Origin: DATMNR01 sp963702765
GTDB taxonomy: Bacteria > Chloroflexota > Ktedonobacteria > Ktedonobacterales > Ktedonobacteraceae
DNA: 64,000 nucleotides
NCBI GenBank assembly: GCA_963702765.1
Contig: CAVPEB010000042.1
Location: 62,001-126,000 of the forward strand
Direction: 5' to 3'
Shown here in pieces: positions 48,150-57,439 of the stretch. The notes below the pieces were generated by a model. That model did not search any database. It worked only from the letters and a program-made list of their open reading frames with translations, and was not told the DNA's origin. The translations under genes were made by a program, and so were the position numbers. Numbering within the stretch: the stretch's first letter is position 1; the number at the start of each line of letters is the position of its first letter.

Positions 48150-49901
48150 TTATAGCAAACGAGCTGCGTGTAAAAGATTTTTAATCTTCTTTCTTACTTC
48201 TACTTTCTTAGCAGAAGCCATATCGGGTACAAACGGAAGAGCACCTACTTTGTTTGGGTGTTCCTCCCATATTTCATCGCCTGGATAGAGAATATAGGCG
48301 TTGGAAACAATTTTGCGAATCCGTGTTGGATAACCTGGGCTTTGAGGTTTATAACAGATAATATCTCTATACTCTCGCATATCATCTCTACCATGCTTTG
48401 TAGGCTTTCGTGAACCCACCGCTCCTTGCCATTTATATTTCACGTCGAAGATGAGAACCGATATAGGTTGATCCTCTTGATAAACCTCAATTGCTAAATC
48501 AGGAGTTCGCTGGTCGTGAGGATCATTTAAGTTCGCAATTAAACTAGAAATGGCTGAAACAGAGGGGTTGTTCTTGGATAGATAAATCGGCTCGTACCTT
48601 AGTTCAACCCTGATATCATGTTTTTTCATTACAATACTCGCAGCATTTTTGCGGATCTTAACTTGGAAGAAGTTACGGTCTACTTCATAGAAAATTGTAT
48701 TAGATGCAACGATGTAACCGCTAGTTTTCAGCTCATCTACGATTATTCTTGTGATTTCAAATACCGACCACACTTCATAAAGATCGCTTACTTTTTGCAT
48801 TGTCAGTTCTGTCAAGAAGCGCTGTGAATCAAGGCTAATAGTAAGCTCCTGCTGAAGATAAAGGTAGATTTGGAAAAATCGGCTATAAAATGGATTTTTT
48901 AGTAAAATTTGAGTTGCTTTTCCATAGACGTCTGATGGCTTCACTGACTTTAGAAAAGTCTCACTAATCCACGAAATACATTGAAGCATCATTTTATCGC
49001 ATTCTTTAACGACCAAGGTGAGCTGCTCAATTTCTGGTTCTAAACGCCTAACGGTGTTTTTCCAATTCATACTATGGGCTATTCTATAGTCTTGCTCAAG
49101 TCGTTTCAGTTCACTTTTCGCCCGCTGTTGAATAAAAAAAAGTTTTGCTACTAGTTGGTGTTGAAGAAATTGCTTAAGTAGTCTGTTCTCGTATACATCA
49201 TAAGTTAAAATGTTTTGTGGTACCATCCAAGTCTCTGGGAGACTATTATGACCATATGCCTCATAAATTTTTTCTGGTAATTTAAGAACACGATCTGGAA
49301 GAGGTAGCGTTTCACTGGAAAATTGGTAAATTTCATGCAAGAGACGCTGTTCATATTGTTTCTGCAAAAAGCGATGAGGATTACGATGAATATGAAACAT
49401 TACATCTTCTAATTGGTTCATAACCTCTTTCATGAGCTTATAGTCCCTGAAAGGGGAGTTCTCTTGTTCACGTAGCTGAAGAATAGCTTTCTCACTTATA
49501 GATGAGTTGAGGCGAATTAATAAATCTACCGTGATTTTATCAAGATCAGCTAGCATTCTCTCATAACGGGCTTGGGAAAGCTTTTCAGGCATTACACGTA
49601 CCTTTGCAAATTGCATTGGATGTCCCGGAGCGCTTACTCGCAATTCGCATAGCCCTGCGTATCCCAGGGGAGGACGCCATTCCCAATAACCACTATACGA
49701 AGATTTGAGTTGTTCATCTTCAGCAAAGATTATAATACCTGGTGGTGCGTTTGGTGTAACTTCGAGCTTATTTCCTTCTTTACTTTCACTATTGCATTCG
49801 TATGCTCGGGCTTCCAAATTTTCATTATTCGGCTGAAAGCTCAGCGGCTTGTTATTAAGTGTAAGCCACATATCAGCGCCAGAAATTGACATAACCATCA
49901 C
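48150..49901 (-). CDS. DUF2357 / McrC-like nuclease subunit
   Basis: A 583-residue protein. The N-terminal 120 residues are beta-rich, the middle is helical (DUF2357-like: YEPIY, ENRLLKQFLQHQLV, LYEVWSVFEI), and the C-terminus carries a PD-(D/E)XK nuclease core (TPDLAIEVY ... VLIFDVKYKW). Proteins of this build pair with McrB-like AAA+ motors to form modification-dependent restriction systems of the McrBC superfamily. The start overlaps the end of the motor gene by 29 nt, which confirms the pairing. Base composition is AT-rich relative to the flanks. The gene itself is intact. Confidence 0.82.
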   Translation of the reverse strand: MMVMSISGADMWLTLNNKPLSFQPNNENLEARAYECNSESKEGNKLEVTPNAPPGIIIFAEDEQLKSSYSGYWEWRPPLGYAGLCELRVSAPGHPMQFAKVRVMPEKLSQARYERMLADLDKITVDLLIRLNSSISEKAILQLREQENSPFRDYKLMKEVMNQLEDVMFHIHRNPHRFLQKQYEQRLLHEIYQFSSETLPLPDRVLKLPEKIYEAYGHNSLPETWMVPQNILTYDVYENRLLKQFLQHQLVAKLFFIQQRAKSELKRLEQDYRIAHSMNWKNTVRRLEPEIEQLTLVVKECDKMMLQCISWISETFLKSVKPSDVYGKATQILLKNPFYSRFFQIYLYLQQELTISLDSQRFLTELTMQKVSDLYEVWSVFEITRIIVDELKTSGYIVASNTIFYEVDRNFFQVKIRKNAASIVMKKHDIRVELRYEPIYLSKNNPSVSAISSLIANLNDPHDQRTPDLAIEVYQEDQPISVLIFDVKYKWQGAVGSRKPTKHGRDDMREYRDIICYKPQSPGYPTRIRKIVSNAYILYPGDEIWEEHPNKVGALPFVPDMASAKKVEVRKKIKNLLHAARLL

Positions 49902-51110
49902 GCTCTAGCCTTTTTTTCATTTCGTGTAGTCTCTCAACTGAACTCAACAGATTATTGTTACTCAAAAAATCTAATAAGTTGTTGAGAACGGTTTCAATAT
50001 TTTTGGTTCCTCGCACGTGTGGTAAAATTCGTTGTTTTACTTGTAGATCGAAGGCCCTATCTGGTTTAAGAAGATCTTTGCTATTGGCTAAATATAGCTC
50101 AATCTCATGCACAACCCGATACCCTAGTCCCATATCTCCCTCTTGTAATATTTTGGCTATACTAATGATTTGGGAACGGTATGTGTGATCGGTTTGATAC
50201 TTTTGGTAGGAATGCCAAACTGTAGCTGATACTCGTATTGGTGGAGGCAAGGATTCTGGCTCAGGAATCTTGTCAAGCTCAATAGAAAAGAACTCTATTG
50301 TGTTTGCTCGATCCATCACTTTATCACTCAGAGGCTGAGTAGTTTCATCAATGTTAACAGTTCCAGTTATTAGTAAATTCGTAGGTATCAAAACAGATTG
50401 CGGCAACCTGTTAACTCTATCTTGGTTGATAATTCTGGCATTTGTTCTTGACCCATAAAGTGTAATTTTGCGATTTTCAGGTTCGTCTTCTTCCATTGCA
50501 CTAAGGAACTGGGAAAAGTAATACTCTACATGCGCAAGGTTCATCTCATTTAGACAAAAATAATAGAGGCTATCCTTATCAATTCCTGCCTTTATAAGGA
50601 ACTCTATAGCGGGTTCGGTTACATATTCACCAGTGATGGTGTTGAGGTAACCTATTAGATAGCGATTATCGTTCCAACTTGGACGAACGGCAAGACGTAA
50701 ATAGCGGTCATTCTTTGTAGAAGATCCCAGAGCTTCCGCATAGTACTGTGCAAGTTTAGACTTACCTGTTCCAGAAAGCCCTGCAAGTATAACAAAGGGC
50801 CGCGTTTTTAAGCAAATATGGTAATTGTAAATTGTTTCTTTATCAAAATAGTAGCCCTTGGCTGCTATGTATTTTTTGACGTATTCGAGCAGTTCTTTCT
50901 CGGAAAGCCTATGAGTAGGAGGCAGCACTGTTTCTTTTTGTTCTTCCTTGCTATGTTCTAATGATAGCTGAAATGAGGGTGTGTCGTTAGAAACTTCAGC
51001 GATCAATTTCCCGGACTGCTTTTGATATGCATCATTAAGAATCGTAATGAGTTCTAATGGAGCTGGCGTGAGATATGCACCTTGATTGAGATTTGTTTCA
51101 CGGTTAAAAA
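49873..51110 (-). pseudogene. McrB-like AAA+ motor, 3' part of an IS-interrupted gene
   Basis: The open frame continues from the IS edge (about 51110) with RETNLNQGAYLTPAPLELIT and no good start. A TTG at 51006 would give 377 residues. Motor motifs: Walker A GLSGTGKSKL (76-85 from that TTG), Walker B CLNEMNLAHVEYY, sensor TGTVNIDETTQPLSDKVMDR, as in McrB-related GTPase/ATPases. The missing N-terminus lies beyond the insertion at 52725-53417. If translated from TTG, the motor without its DNA-reading domain might still assemble but should not find targets. Confidence 0.85.
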
Positions 51111-52724
51111 ACCGTCAGGGCAAAACTGACGTCGGAGTGGCGGCCTCCCAGCGAGCTTCCAGTGAAGTGAGAAAAGCCTGGCGCCTGTGGCGAAAGCGAA
51201 AGCGCTTCAGTTGGCAGCTTGTGGCAGTTTTGCTTGCCTTGCGCTGCTTTTTCCACGTCACCCGATCAAGATGAGCCGCTTGATGCAGAAATTGCTCTGA
51301 GTGCTCGGCGTCTTGTTCCCACCAGTCGTAGAAAGCCACACATCTTCCATACCGCAGCAAGTAACTGTTCCAGTTCTTGCGGCCAGTGATCCGACGATAA
51401 CGAGTCTTGATGGCACGTATGCGCCGTTCCAGCTCATTGTTGGTGACGACCGCTCCTTCTTGCAGAAAATCGGCGGAGAGGATGTGCTCGGCATCAAGAA
51501 CCCATTGTCGCATCTGCCTCACCTCTCTGAGCACCTCTTGAAAGAGCAGGCGATCGTCGACAATGGCGATCAAGCGAGCTAGGCGAGAGCCAACAAGTGG
51601 GCTCACTGCTCCCCCTTTTTTTCGAGTCGCTGCAGACTCTCTGCGAGCGCGTCGAGATCCTCCCCGGCTTGGACGCCTGGATACTCAAATGGCAGGATCC
51701 CATCCCGATTGAGGGCCGTTTGCATGCCGAGGGCATACTCATCCAACGCCTCCAACTGTTCGGCTTCATTTGCTTCGGCATGCAGACGGTCTTGCCTGAG
51801 TTGTCTGCGTACGACTCTGACCTTTTCGCCAACGCGCTTGCGCAGTGTCGTTTTCAGTTTGCGATCCACTTCAAAAGCAGGACGAGAGGCCTCGCGTAAC
51901 ACATGGAACTGGCACACCTGGTGGGGCACATCCGGCCAGAGCTGCTCGACCGCCAGCACTTCACTCTCTTGCGCATCGGTGATGGTTCCCAACACCTTCA
52001 CTCCCAGCGTCGTCACAGGAGTAAGCAGAGCTTTCATCACTTCCGTCTCCGACGAGAGGACGTTCTCGGCTACGAGCATCCGACCTGTGAGGGCATCGCG
52101 GACTACGTAAATGGTTTCGTTGCCTCGGTCTGGTTGAATGCCGTCAACCGACACGATGATCCCTCCATTCTCCTTCACTTGCGCGAGCCAGTGCTGGTCA
52201 TCTTTTGCCCCGCTGGTGGCTCTCAACAACGTGCAATAGGCATCAAAGAGATACAGAATTTCGCGTCGCGAGATCGAGACCCCCAACTCACTCAGGCGTT
52301 CTTGCACCTCTTGATGCACCTCGTCGACTGTCTGATGCTTCCCCAGGTGGAGTTGACCCACCAGCACCACGATATCTAAGCCATAGGTGAAGCCGGGCAG
52401 CGCGAGTGCGTCCGCCTCCACACTCCGATAGATGCGGCTGCGACCTGGACACTGCGGATCAGGACACCGATAGCCTGCATGAATCAGCTTGATGACCGCC
52501 GGGAAGGTCACAACCGTTTGCCGTGAGAGGGTCATCGCCTGGCGCAACGTGCGATGGCAGACCGGACACGCATGCTCTACTGGACGATACCAGCGTCGAA
52601 TCGCTCGTTGAGTACTTTTTGGCTCTTTTCATCGCGCCCCCTCGCTTTCTGAATGAAATGCCAAGTGTCTTCCGCTCCCCTCACTGTACCACACTCAGTC
52701 CGACGCTACTTCTGCCCTGACGGT
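51111..52724. mobile_element. Insertion sequence, about 1.61 kb, inside the McrB-like gene
   Basis: Terminal inverted repeats ACCGTCAGGGCA (51111-51122) and its exact complement (52713-52724) bound one transposase gene. Both flanks are A/T runs, so the insertion chose an AT-rich target; the exact target duplication cannot be read because of the homopolymers. Its G+C is higher than the surrounding defence genes. The family is not assigned; DDE residues and a zinc-ribbon N-terminus suggest kinship with ISL3-like elements. Confidence 0.85.
51115..52632 (-). CDS. DDE transposase made from two overlapping frames (likely -1 frameshifting)
   Basis: The first frame (52547 back to a stop at 51603) has a zinc knuckle CPDPQC, DDE-type IVSVDG and TITDAQESEVLAVE, and CQFHVLREA. 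The second (51606 to 51115) supplies the C-terminal NNELERRIRAIKTRYRRITG with the catalytic Glu. They overlap at a canonical slippery heptamer A-AAA-AAG (51621-51615, zero frame), and a -1 slip fuses them. An earlier CPVC knuckle (about 52570) lies in frame upstream of ATG 52547 and joins ATG 52632 only if one A is dropped from an A4 run at 52626-52629. About 505 residues in all. Confidence 0.75.
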
Positions 52725-53417
52725 AAAAAAAAATTTTTACACCTGAATCGAGAAGGGTTGTGAGTTGCTCACGAAATGGAGATGTGAAAATTGTCTCACG
52801 TGTAAGAGGAGGTTCGAGCCGCCTAAAGTTGTGTAACCTAACTATGTAAGCAGGGGTTGTAGCCATATCAGTGCCAGGTAAGCCCGAAAATTCCTCATAA
52901 GAAGATTTTGCTTGAGAGATTGCTGTAAATGCACTATTATCAGTAAAATGTAAGATAATATCGCCTGGTTGTATGTCCCGCATATAGTGATAAATATCTT
53001 TGCCTCCTTTATCTTTTTGGGCAGATCTGAGCACATGTCCGAAGGCATATTCACCATTTTCTTTTTCAGGGTGTCCTTTGACTAGCACTTTCTCGATCCA
53101 ATAACGCTGATTTTCTGTATGATCGAACCCCAGCTCTTCAAGATATGTTTCCCTAATCGCCCAAAAACCTGCTCCCATACCCTTGGGTGCATAAAAAATA
53201 TCTTGAGCATCTTTACTTCCTATAGTGTGAAAATATTTTGTATCACTTGAATGCGAGAATATAGTTCTTCTTATGGTGTTGCGCCAGGAAGGGGAGGTTA
53301 AATCCATACGTTTCCGATTAGCGATTTCTCGATAGATTTCCTTCAAGTAAGCTTTCCCTCCTAGTTTAAGAAGAACATCAAGAATTTCTCGCTAAGCCAA
53401 GGTTTCTTCTGTGGCAT
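52725..53417 (-). pseudogene. wHTH-EVE N-terminal part of the IS-interrupted McrB-like gene
   Basis: ATG 53417 (MPQKKPWLSEK, with AAGGA about 10 nt upstream) shifts frame at AAA/TTT 53395-53397 into ILDVLLKLGGKAYLKEIYRE, a winged-helix domain (to about residue 90). A PUA/EVE-like domain follows (GAGFWAIRETYLEEL, GDIILHFTDNSAFTAISQA) and ends at the insertion (SGVKIFF). EVE domains read modified bases, so the intact gene would be a targeting module fused to the motor at 49873-51110, about 640 residues. Without the indel the frame can still start at TTG 53346 (TAGGAGGG upstream). Confidence 0.8.
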
Positions 53418-54079
53418 TTGTTAACCGTCCTTACAATTTTTACTGATTTTAACATCTATTGAAGCATTTTTCTAGCAGATTTTTGCAGAGTCAAAATCAT
53501 AGGATCATTAGTTATTTAGCCTTAGTTGTTCTCAATTGGAAATAGATGGAGAATATAAGTTGACGTCTCAATGGGCAGATTTGGTTCGCCTTTTCGCTGA
53601 TGTTCGTCAATGTCCTCCCTATTCTCAGGAAGTCGCTTCATTGTCCGTTCTGTATCACTATATCTCGCTATTTTTCATGTTTGCTGCTACATCCCCGCGT
53701 GTAGTCCAGTAAGGTCTGGGGTTGAAATGCTAGTCACCAACTTTTATTTTCTTCTGCATTGGCTTCGGGGGTTGCTCTAACCAATTGAACTATTTATCAT
53801 AGTAGAGTTTATTAACCTGGTTTACAATTGGTTTTACTTGGATGAAACCCATTGTCTCTCTTTTGGGTTTGTCGCTCAATTTGCATTCCTTGCTTTCTAA
53901 GTGAGAAGTGATATGATGCTGTCTATGAGTGTGAATGAGTTCTAGGTTGCATGGGCTTCTGAACGTGCGGAAGTGTTGCTCTCACCACTAGGGAACCGTT
54001 GGCTTCATGTAAAGGGAGTGGTGAAGCCCGCCTCTTGATTTGGTGAGACATTTGAGAAGGTGATTTTGCCTTTAAATAC
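53418..54079. other. Non-coding region with a tRNA-like fragment
   Basis: About 660 AT-rich bases without a supported gene. On the minus strand, 53771-53792 reads like a tRNA D-arm (TTCAATTGGTTAGAGC), but no anticodon stem, T-arm or acceptor pairing can be built around it, so it is at most a tRNA remnant. The 3' part belongs to the element end. Confidence 0.4.
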
Positions 54080-54124
54080 AAAGCAGACCAAGTTACTGCC
54101 TATCGCAGTAACTTGGTCTGCTTT
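54080..54124. terminator. Long hairpin at the end of the first inserted element
   Basis: Perfect 20-bp arms (54080-54099 / 54105-54124) with a 5-nt loop, containing AGACCAA/TTGGTCT. A counterpart with the same AGACCAA/TTGGTCT core sits at 59498-59532. No true T-run; likely an element-end structure as much as a terminator. Confidence 0.6.
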
Positions 54125-54213
54125 CATAAAATGGCTTAAAAGGCCGATTGAAGTGGCCGCTCTCACACGAATTCTCTTAGGTCGAGAATGTCTGTATTTC
54201 ATGTTGCGGGGTA
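54124..54213. other. Internal junction: element-end module plus copy of the chemoreceptor 3' end
   Basis: 54124-54162 matches 59537-59575 at 31 of 39 positions (core GGCCGATTG and CCGCTC). Straight after comes the 47-nt copy of the chemoreceptor end (54167-54213), encoding TNSLRSRMSVFHVAG and a stop with only synonymous changes. No chemoreceptor homology extends further upstream, so the repeat has a sharp edge, as att sites do. Confidence 0.65.
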
Positions 54214-54248
54214 AAACCTATTGAGCTATATTCCTCAATATGAAACGT

Positions 54249-54974
54249 TTATTCTTGCTGAATGGCGGAAATCACCATCTGTAAAAGTTCCTGCGCATTG
54301 TTGGTCGTCCCCAATCCTCCATGTCTATGTGTTTCTTTTCGATGCTCTGTTGATCCCGAACCTGCATAAATGATAAAAGGAATATTGATATGTTCAGCTC
54401 TCAGTTTATCCAGGAGATCATAACCAGCGTTTTTTTCATAGGGAGCCTGTGGATTGGGGGATTGCCGTCCCATATCAGAGATGATGACCTCATAGCTGTT
54501 AGCATATACCTTTTCCAAAGCATCTTCGGTTGAAGTGCTGAGCGTAATTTGAATACCTAATTCTTCCATGGCTTTTCTCGGATAGAGATTATTTTCAGGA
54601 TGATCGTCTACCCAGAGTAATTTAGCCCCTGCAATTCTTTGTGTTGTAGTGGGGCGAGTCGCCTTGCTTACAACATCCACTATGGCATCTTTTTGCGAAG
54701 AAGTGAGTTTAGGATTAGTAACACCTTCATCTAATTGTTTTTCAATATTCGCTTGTACAAGAGCGGTTGCAACGTTCACTTGCTTTTTGAACGTTACATT
54801 GATACCCGAGGGGCCAACACCCAATCCCATCTCGCTGACATTTTTATCGTGGAGTTGTTTTTCAGTAAAGAGTTTGAAAGCTCTCCAAAGGAACACGATG
54901 ATGATAGGCCAAATGAGAACCTGAAGCAAAGCTGTAATGGTATCGAGCAATTTTATGGTTTGATCGAAGTTCAT
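54249..54974 (-). CDS. Membrane-anchored receiver-domain protein
   Basis: A 241-residue protein. One transmembrane helix lies near residues 15-33 (LLQVLIWPIIIVFLWRAF), with a 75-residue linker, then a receiver fold: acidic pair LLWVDDHPE (about 119-127), candidate phospho-acceptor in IISDMGRQ (about 165) and the strand IPFIIYAGSG. The usual Lys after beta-5 is replaced by a THRHGG region, so phosphorylation chemistry is uncertain. There is no output domain and no kinase nearby. It sits in the inserted element beside a pentapeptide/TIR-like gene. Similar fused receivers occur in accessory loci, suggesting a conflict or stress role. Confidence 0.7.
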   Translation of the reverse strand: MNFDQTIKLLDTITALLQVLIWPIIIVFLWRAFKLFTEKQLHDKNVSEMGLGVGPSGINVTFKKQVNVATALVQANIEKQLDEGVTNPKLTSSQKDAIVDVVSKATRPTTTQRIAGAKLLWVDDHPENNLYPRKAMEELGIQITLSTSTEDALEKVYANSYEVIISDMGRQSPNPQAPYEKNAGYDLLDKLRAEHINIPFIIYAGSGSTEHRKETHRHGGLGTTNNAQELLQMVISAIQQE

Positions 54975-55095
54975 CTTAATGCCCCGTTTGCGTAGTTGAG
55001 ATAACTATATCAGAAGAAAAAAAGCATCAGGACAGATGAGAGGATGGTACCTTGGATATGTATCATAATTACAAGCTGGTTGGAGCGAACAGGAT

Positions 55096-55127
55096 GAGAG
55101 GCGCGATTTAGGTAAACCGCGCCTCTC
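55096..55127. terminator. Hairpin between the TIR-like and receiver genes
   Basis: Perfect 10-bp arms GAGAGGCGCG/CGCGCCTCTC with a 12-nt loop, 20 bp after the stop of the upstream minus-strand gene. No T-run. It would give the two genes partly separate transcription. Confidence 0.5.
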
Positions 55128-55146
55128 CAAATACATTGGCTTTTTG

Positions 55147-55985
55147 TCAATGCTTCTCTAGTTCTTTTGCCTTCTTTTCAGCTGGTTCAATGACATGTTT
55201 TTTAAGTGATTTTAGCAAATGAGGGAGGTCACTATATCGATGAATCGGGAGAACCCAGGGATACTTTGTGAAATGCTCGAACATGCTGTATTCGCTTTGT
55301 GAATTTAACAATAATGGCTGGACTGGAACCGATGGGAGGTCTGGAACGATAAATGCTAACTCTTGGGGAATGCTCTTGGCATCGGTCAGATCGGCTATGA
55401 TGAACCGGGCTAAGCGGGCTAGTGTCGTCACGGTTTCTGTAATATCTCTGCTCATTGGTTGATCAAAATCGAATAAAAGCGGTAAGTAATTGTGTGTGCG
55501 CAGTTTATCTCGGATGGCATCTAAGATAGCCTTCCTTTCGAAAGTGAATTGGCCAAGTATCAAGACAGATTTCGTCGTCAGCGTGTCGATCACTTCACGA
55601 ATTTCAGCATTGTTTAGCAGCAGGTAAATGAACTGAGCAACCTTGAGATTATCAACTGAGATGATCGGTTGGTCATTAGGAGTGATGCGAAGGTTAAACT
55701 GTTCTGCTCCATCAAGTTGGACATCCCAGGCGGAGATGCCATAAATAGAGCAATCCTTCACAGTGGTCTTGGAAAGGTTTGTTCCGATGAGAAGAGTTCT
55801 ATTGAGGTTGGCTCCGCTGAGGTCGGCTCCGCCGAGGTCGGCTCCGCGAGGTCGGCGAATTTGAGGTTGGTGATGCTGAGGTCGGCTCCGCTGAGGTCAG
55901 GCTGAACTTCTAGGTTCTGTATTCTCCATAGGTTCCAGGCAGAGATTTCCTGTTTGAGGAGATCAAGGTGTGCTTGATTTGCCAT
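55147..55985 (-). CDS. Pentapeptide-repeat protein with C-terminal TIR-like domain, frameshifted
   Basis: ATG 55985 (AGGAGG at 7 nt) encodes HLDLLKQEISAWNLWR, a lead common to pentapeptide proteins, then A(D/N)LSG-type repeats. Near 55846 the frame is lost; adding one C (CTCCGCGG) restores GADLGGADLSGANL and runs on to 55147. The C-terminal 150 residues (SVLILGQFTFERKAILDAIR, FIIADLTDAKSIPQELAFIV) have the alternating strand-helix plan of TIR / nucleoside-deoxyribosyltransferase-like domains found fused to pentapeptides in many genomes. The intact product is about 280 residues. Effector or nucleotide-handling function is inferred. Confidence 0.72.
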
Positions 55986-56167
55986 ATTGTGCCTCCTGTA
56001 GATAGGTGCATTATAACGGTCTTGTGGATAACTGACAAGAGTTATCTCCAGTTGTATGGAAGGAGTGTCGTGTATGTTACTGATCTCTGCATAAACTGCT
56101 AAACTTTTGGCCGAGTGAAACAGGCTAATGCACCTTTAGAAGCCGCATCGCTGATAGGCAAGTTTAG

Positions 56168-57402
56168 ATGTCTACACCGAGATCAGTAGAAGTACACATA
56201 GTCGGCCGTGGCGTCGATACCCTGGTGCTGAACGTCTGCTATGCAGATAGACAGTTCCAGCCTCAAAAAAAAGAGTTGTCGGAAGACCTGCAAAATCGAC
56301 TGAATCTGCTCCAAAACGCTGCCAGGATGAACGAGACTCCTATTCCCACGCAATGGGCTTTCAAGGGCATCAATCTCTTCATGCAGGAGAAAGGGTCACG
56401 TGGGCAATGGCGGTGGATACTCAAGTCACCTCTCCTGACGGTAGCGATCTCACGTGGTCGGCTCAGTCGCATAATTGCTCAGGTGCGTCTTTCTTCCGAA
56501 TACCTCTGGTCGTGTGAGTACCTTGCGGAGGCAATTGTTGAGGTAGGTCTCTTCCTCTATAATGTGTTTGGTGAATACCTCTGGTTTCAGGTCTCAGCAG
56601 TTGATCTGTGTGCTGATGTGGTCGGGTGGGACATCTCGCAAGCCAATTGGCAGGAGTGTTTCATCTCACGTGCAATCGGCGATGATGGACGCCCTCGCGA
56701 TGATTCGTTGCTGGTCGATGGGCCTGATGTAGTACGTCGGCGCTGGAAGCGCATTGAAACGCTGGACTTTGGCAAGCATACCTCACCTGTGTCGTGCTGC
56801 ATTTATCATAAGACAGCAGAGATCAGGCAAAAATCACCTGCCAAGGTCTGGTTTCATGATCTCTGGAAGCGTAATGGATGGGATAGTAATTCTGAAGTCT
56901 GGCGTGTTGAGTTCCGTTTGACGCGTGAATTTCTTCATGCAGCCAGTATTGAGGCTGCCGAAGACCTGCCAGATCATATTCAAGCCCTGTGGGAATACTG
57001 TGCGGGTCGTTCGGGTGGTGCTACCGATGGTTTGCCCGATGGATGGCTGCGCTACGTCACTCCCACAAAGGATACAAACCGCGCCAGATGGCCTGTCCAT
57101 CCAGCCTGGAAAGTTATTCAGGGAGCCTTTCTACAAGAGGATGATGGGACTGGGGCCAATTGTGCGAGTGCGCAAGCGGGAGAAAAATATCGAGCGCGGC
57201 TTAGCCTCGGTGATTGGCTACCTCTCCACCCTGGCGGCCTGGGTTGGTGGCGACCTGGCTATCTCCTGAAGCTGATATCTCCCTGGTGCTGCGCTGGCTC
57301 TATGGAGCAGGTCTTGATAACCTGGAAGAGAAAGATCGGGACTTCTCCAAGTTGGTGCAACATAAGCAAAAGCTCTATGGTTCTCAAGAGCACGTGTCAT
57401 AA
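56168..57402 (+). CDS. Replication-initiator-like protein, two frameshifts near its C-terminus
   Basis: About 325 residues are read in the first frame, including FQVSAVDLCADVVGWD and EVWRVEFRLTREFL, which recall the Rep_trans/phage-plasmid initiator pattern (Arg/Asp pairs around short strands). Coding moves to a second frame near 57147 (IVRVRKREKNIERGLASVIG) and a third near 57264 (LSPEADISLVLRWLYGAGLD), ending at 57402. The family call is tentative. It lies 37 bp upstream of the recombinase gene on the same strand, the usual rep-int arrangement of integrative plasmids. Confidence 0.5.
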
Positions 57403-57439
57403 ACTCGTCGTTTAAACGATCATTGTTTGGGAGGTTTTC

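Noticed and set aside
53690..53740. GGGGTTGAAAT segment as a tRNA T-arm
   Set aside because: It lacks the TTCGA loop consensus and cannot pair with an acceptor stem near the D-arm-like sequence.
54005..54202. 65-codon minus-strand frame at the internal junction
   Set aside because: It reads through a hairpin and the 47-nt repeat; no initiation site.
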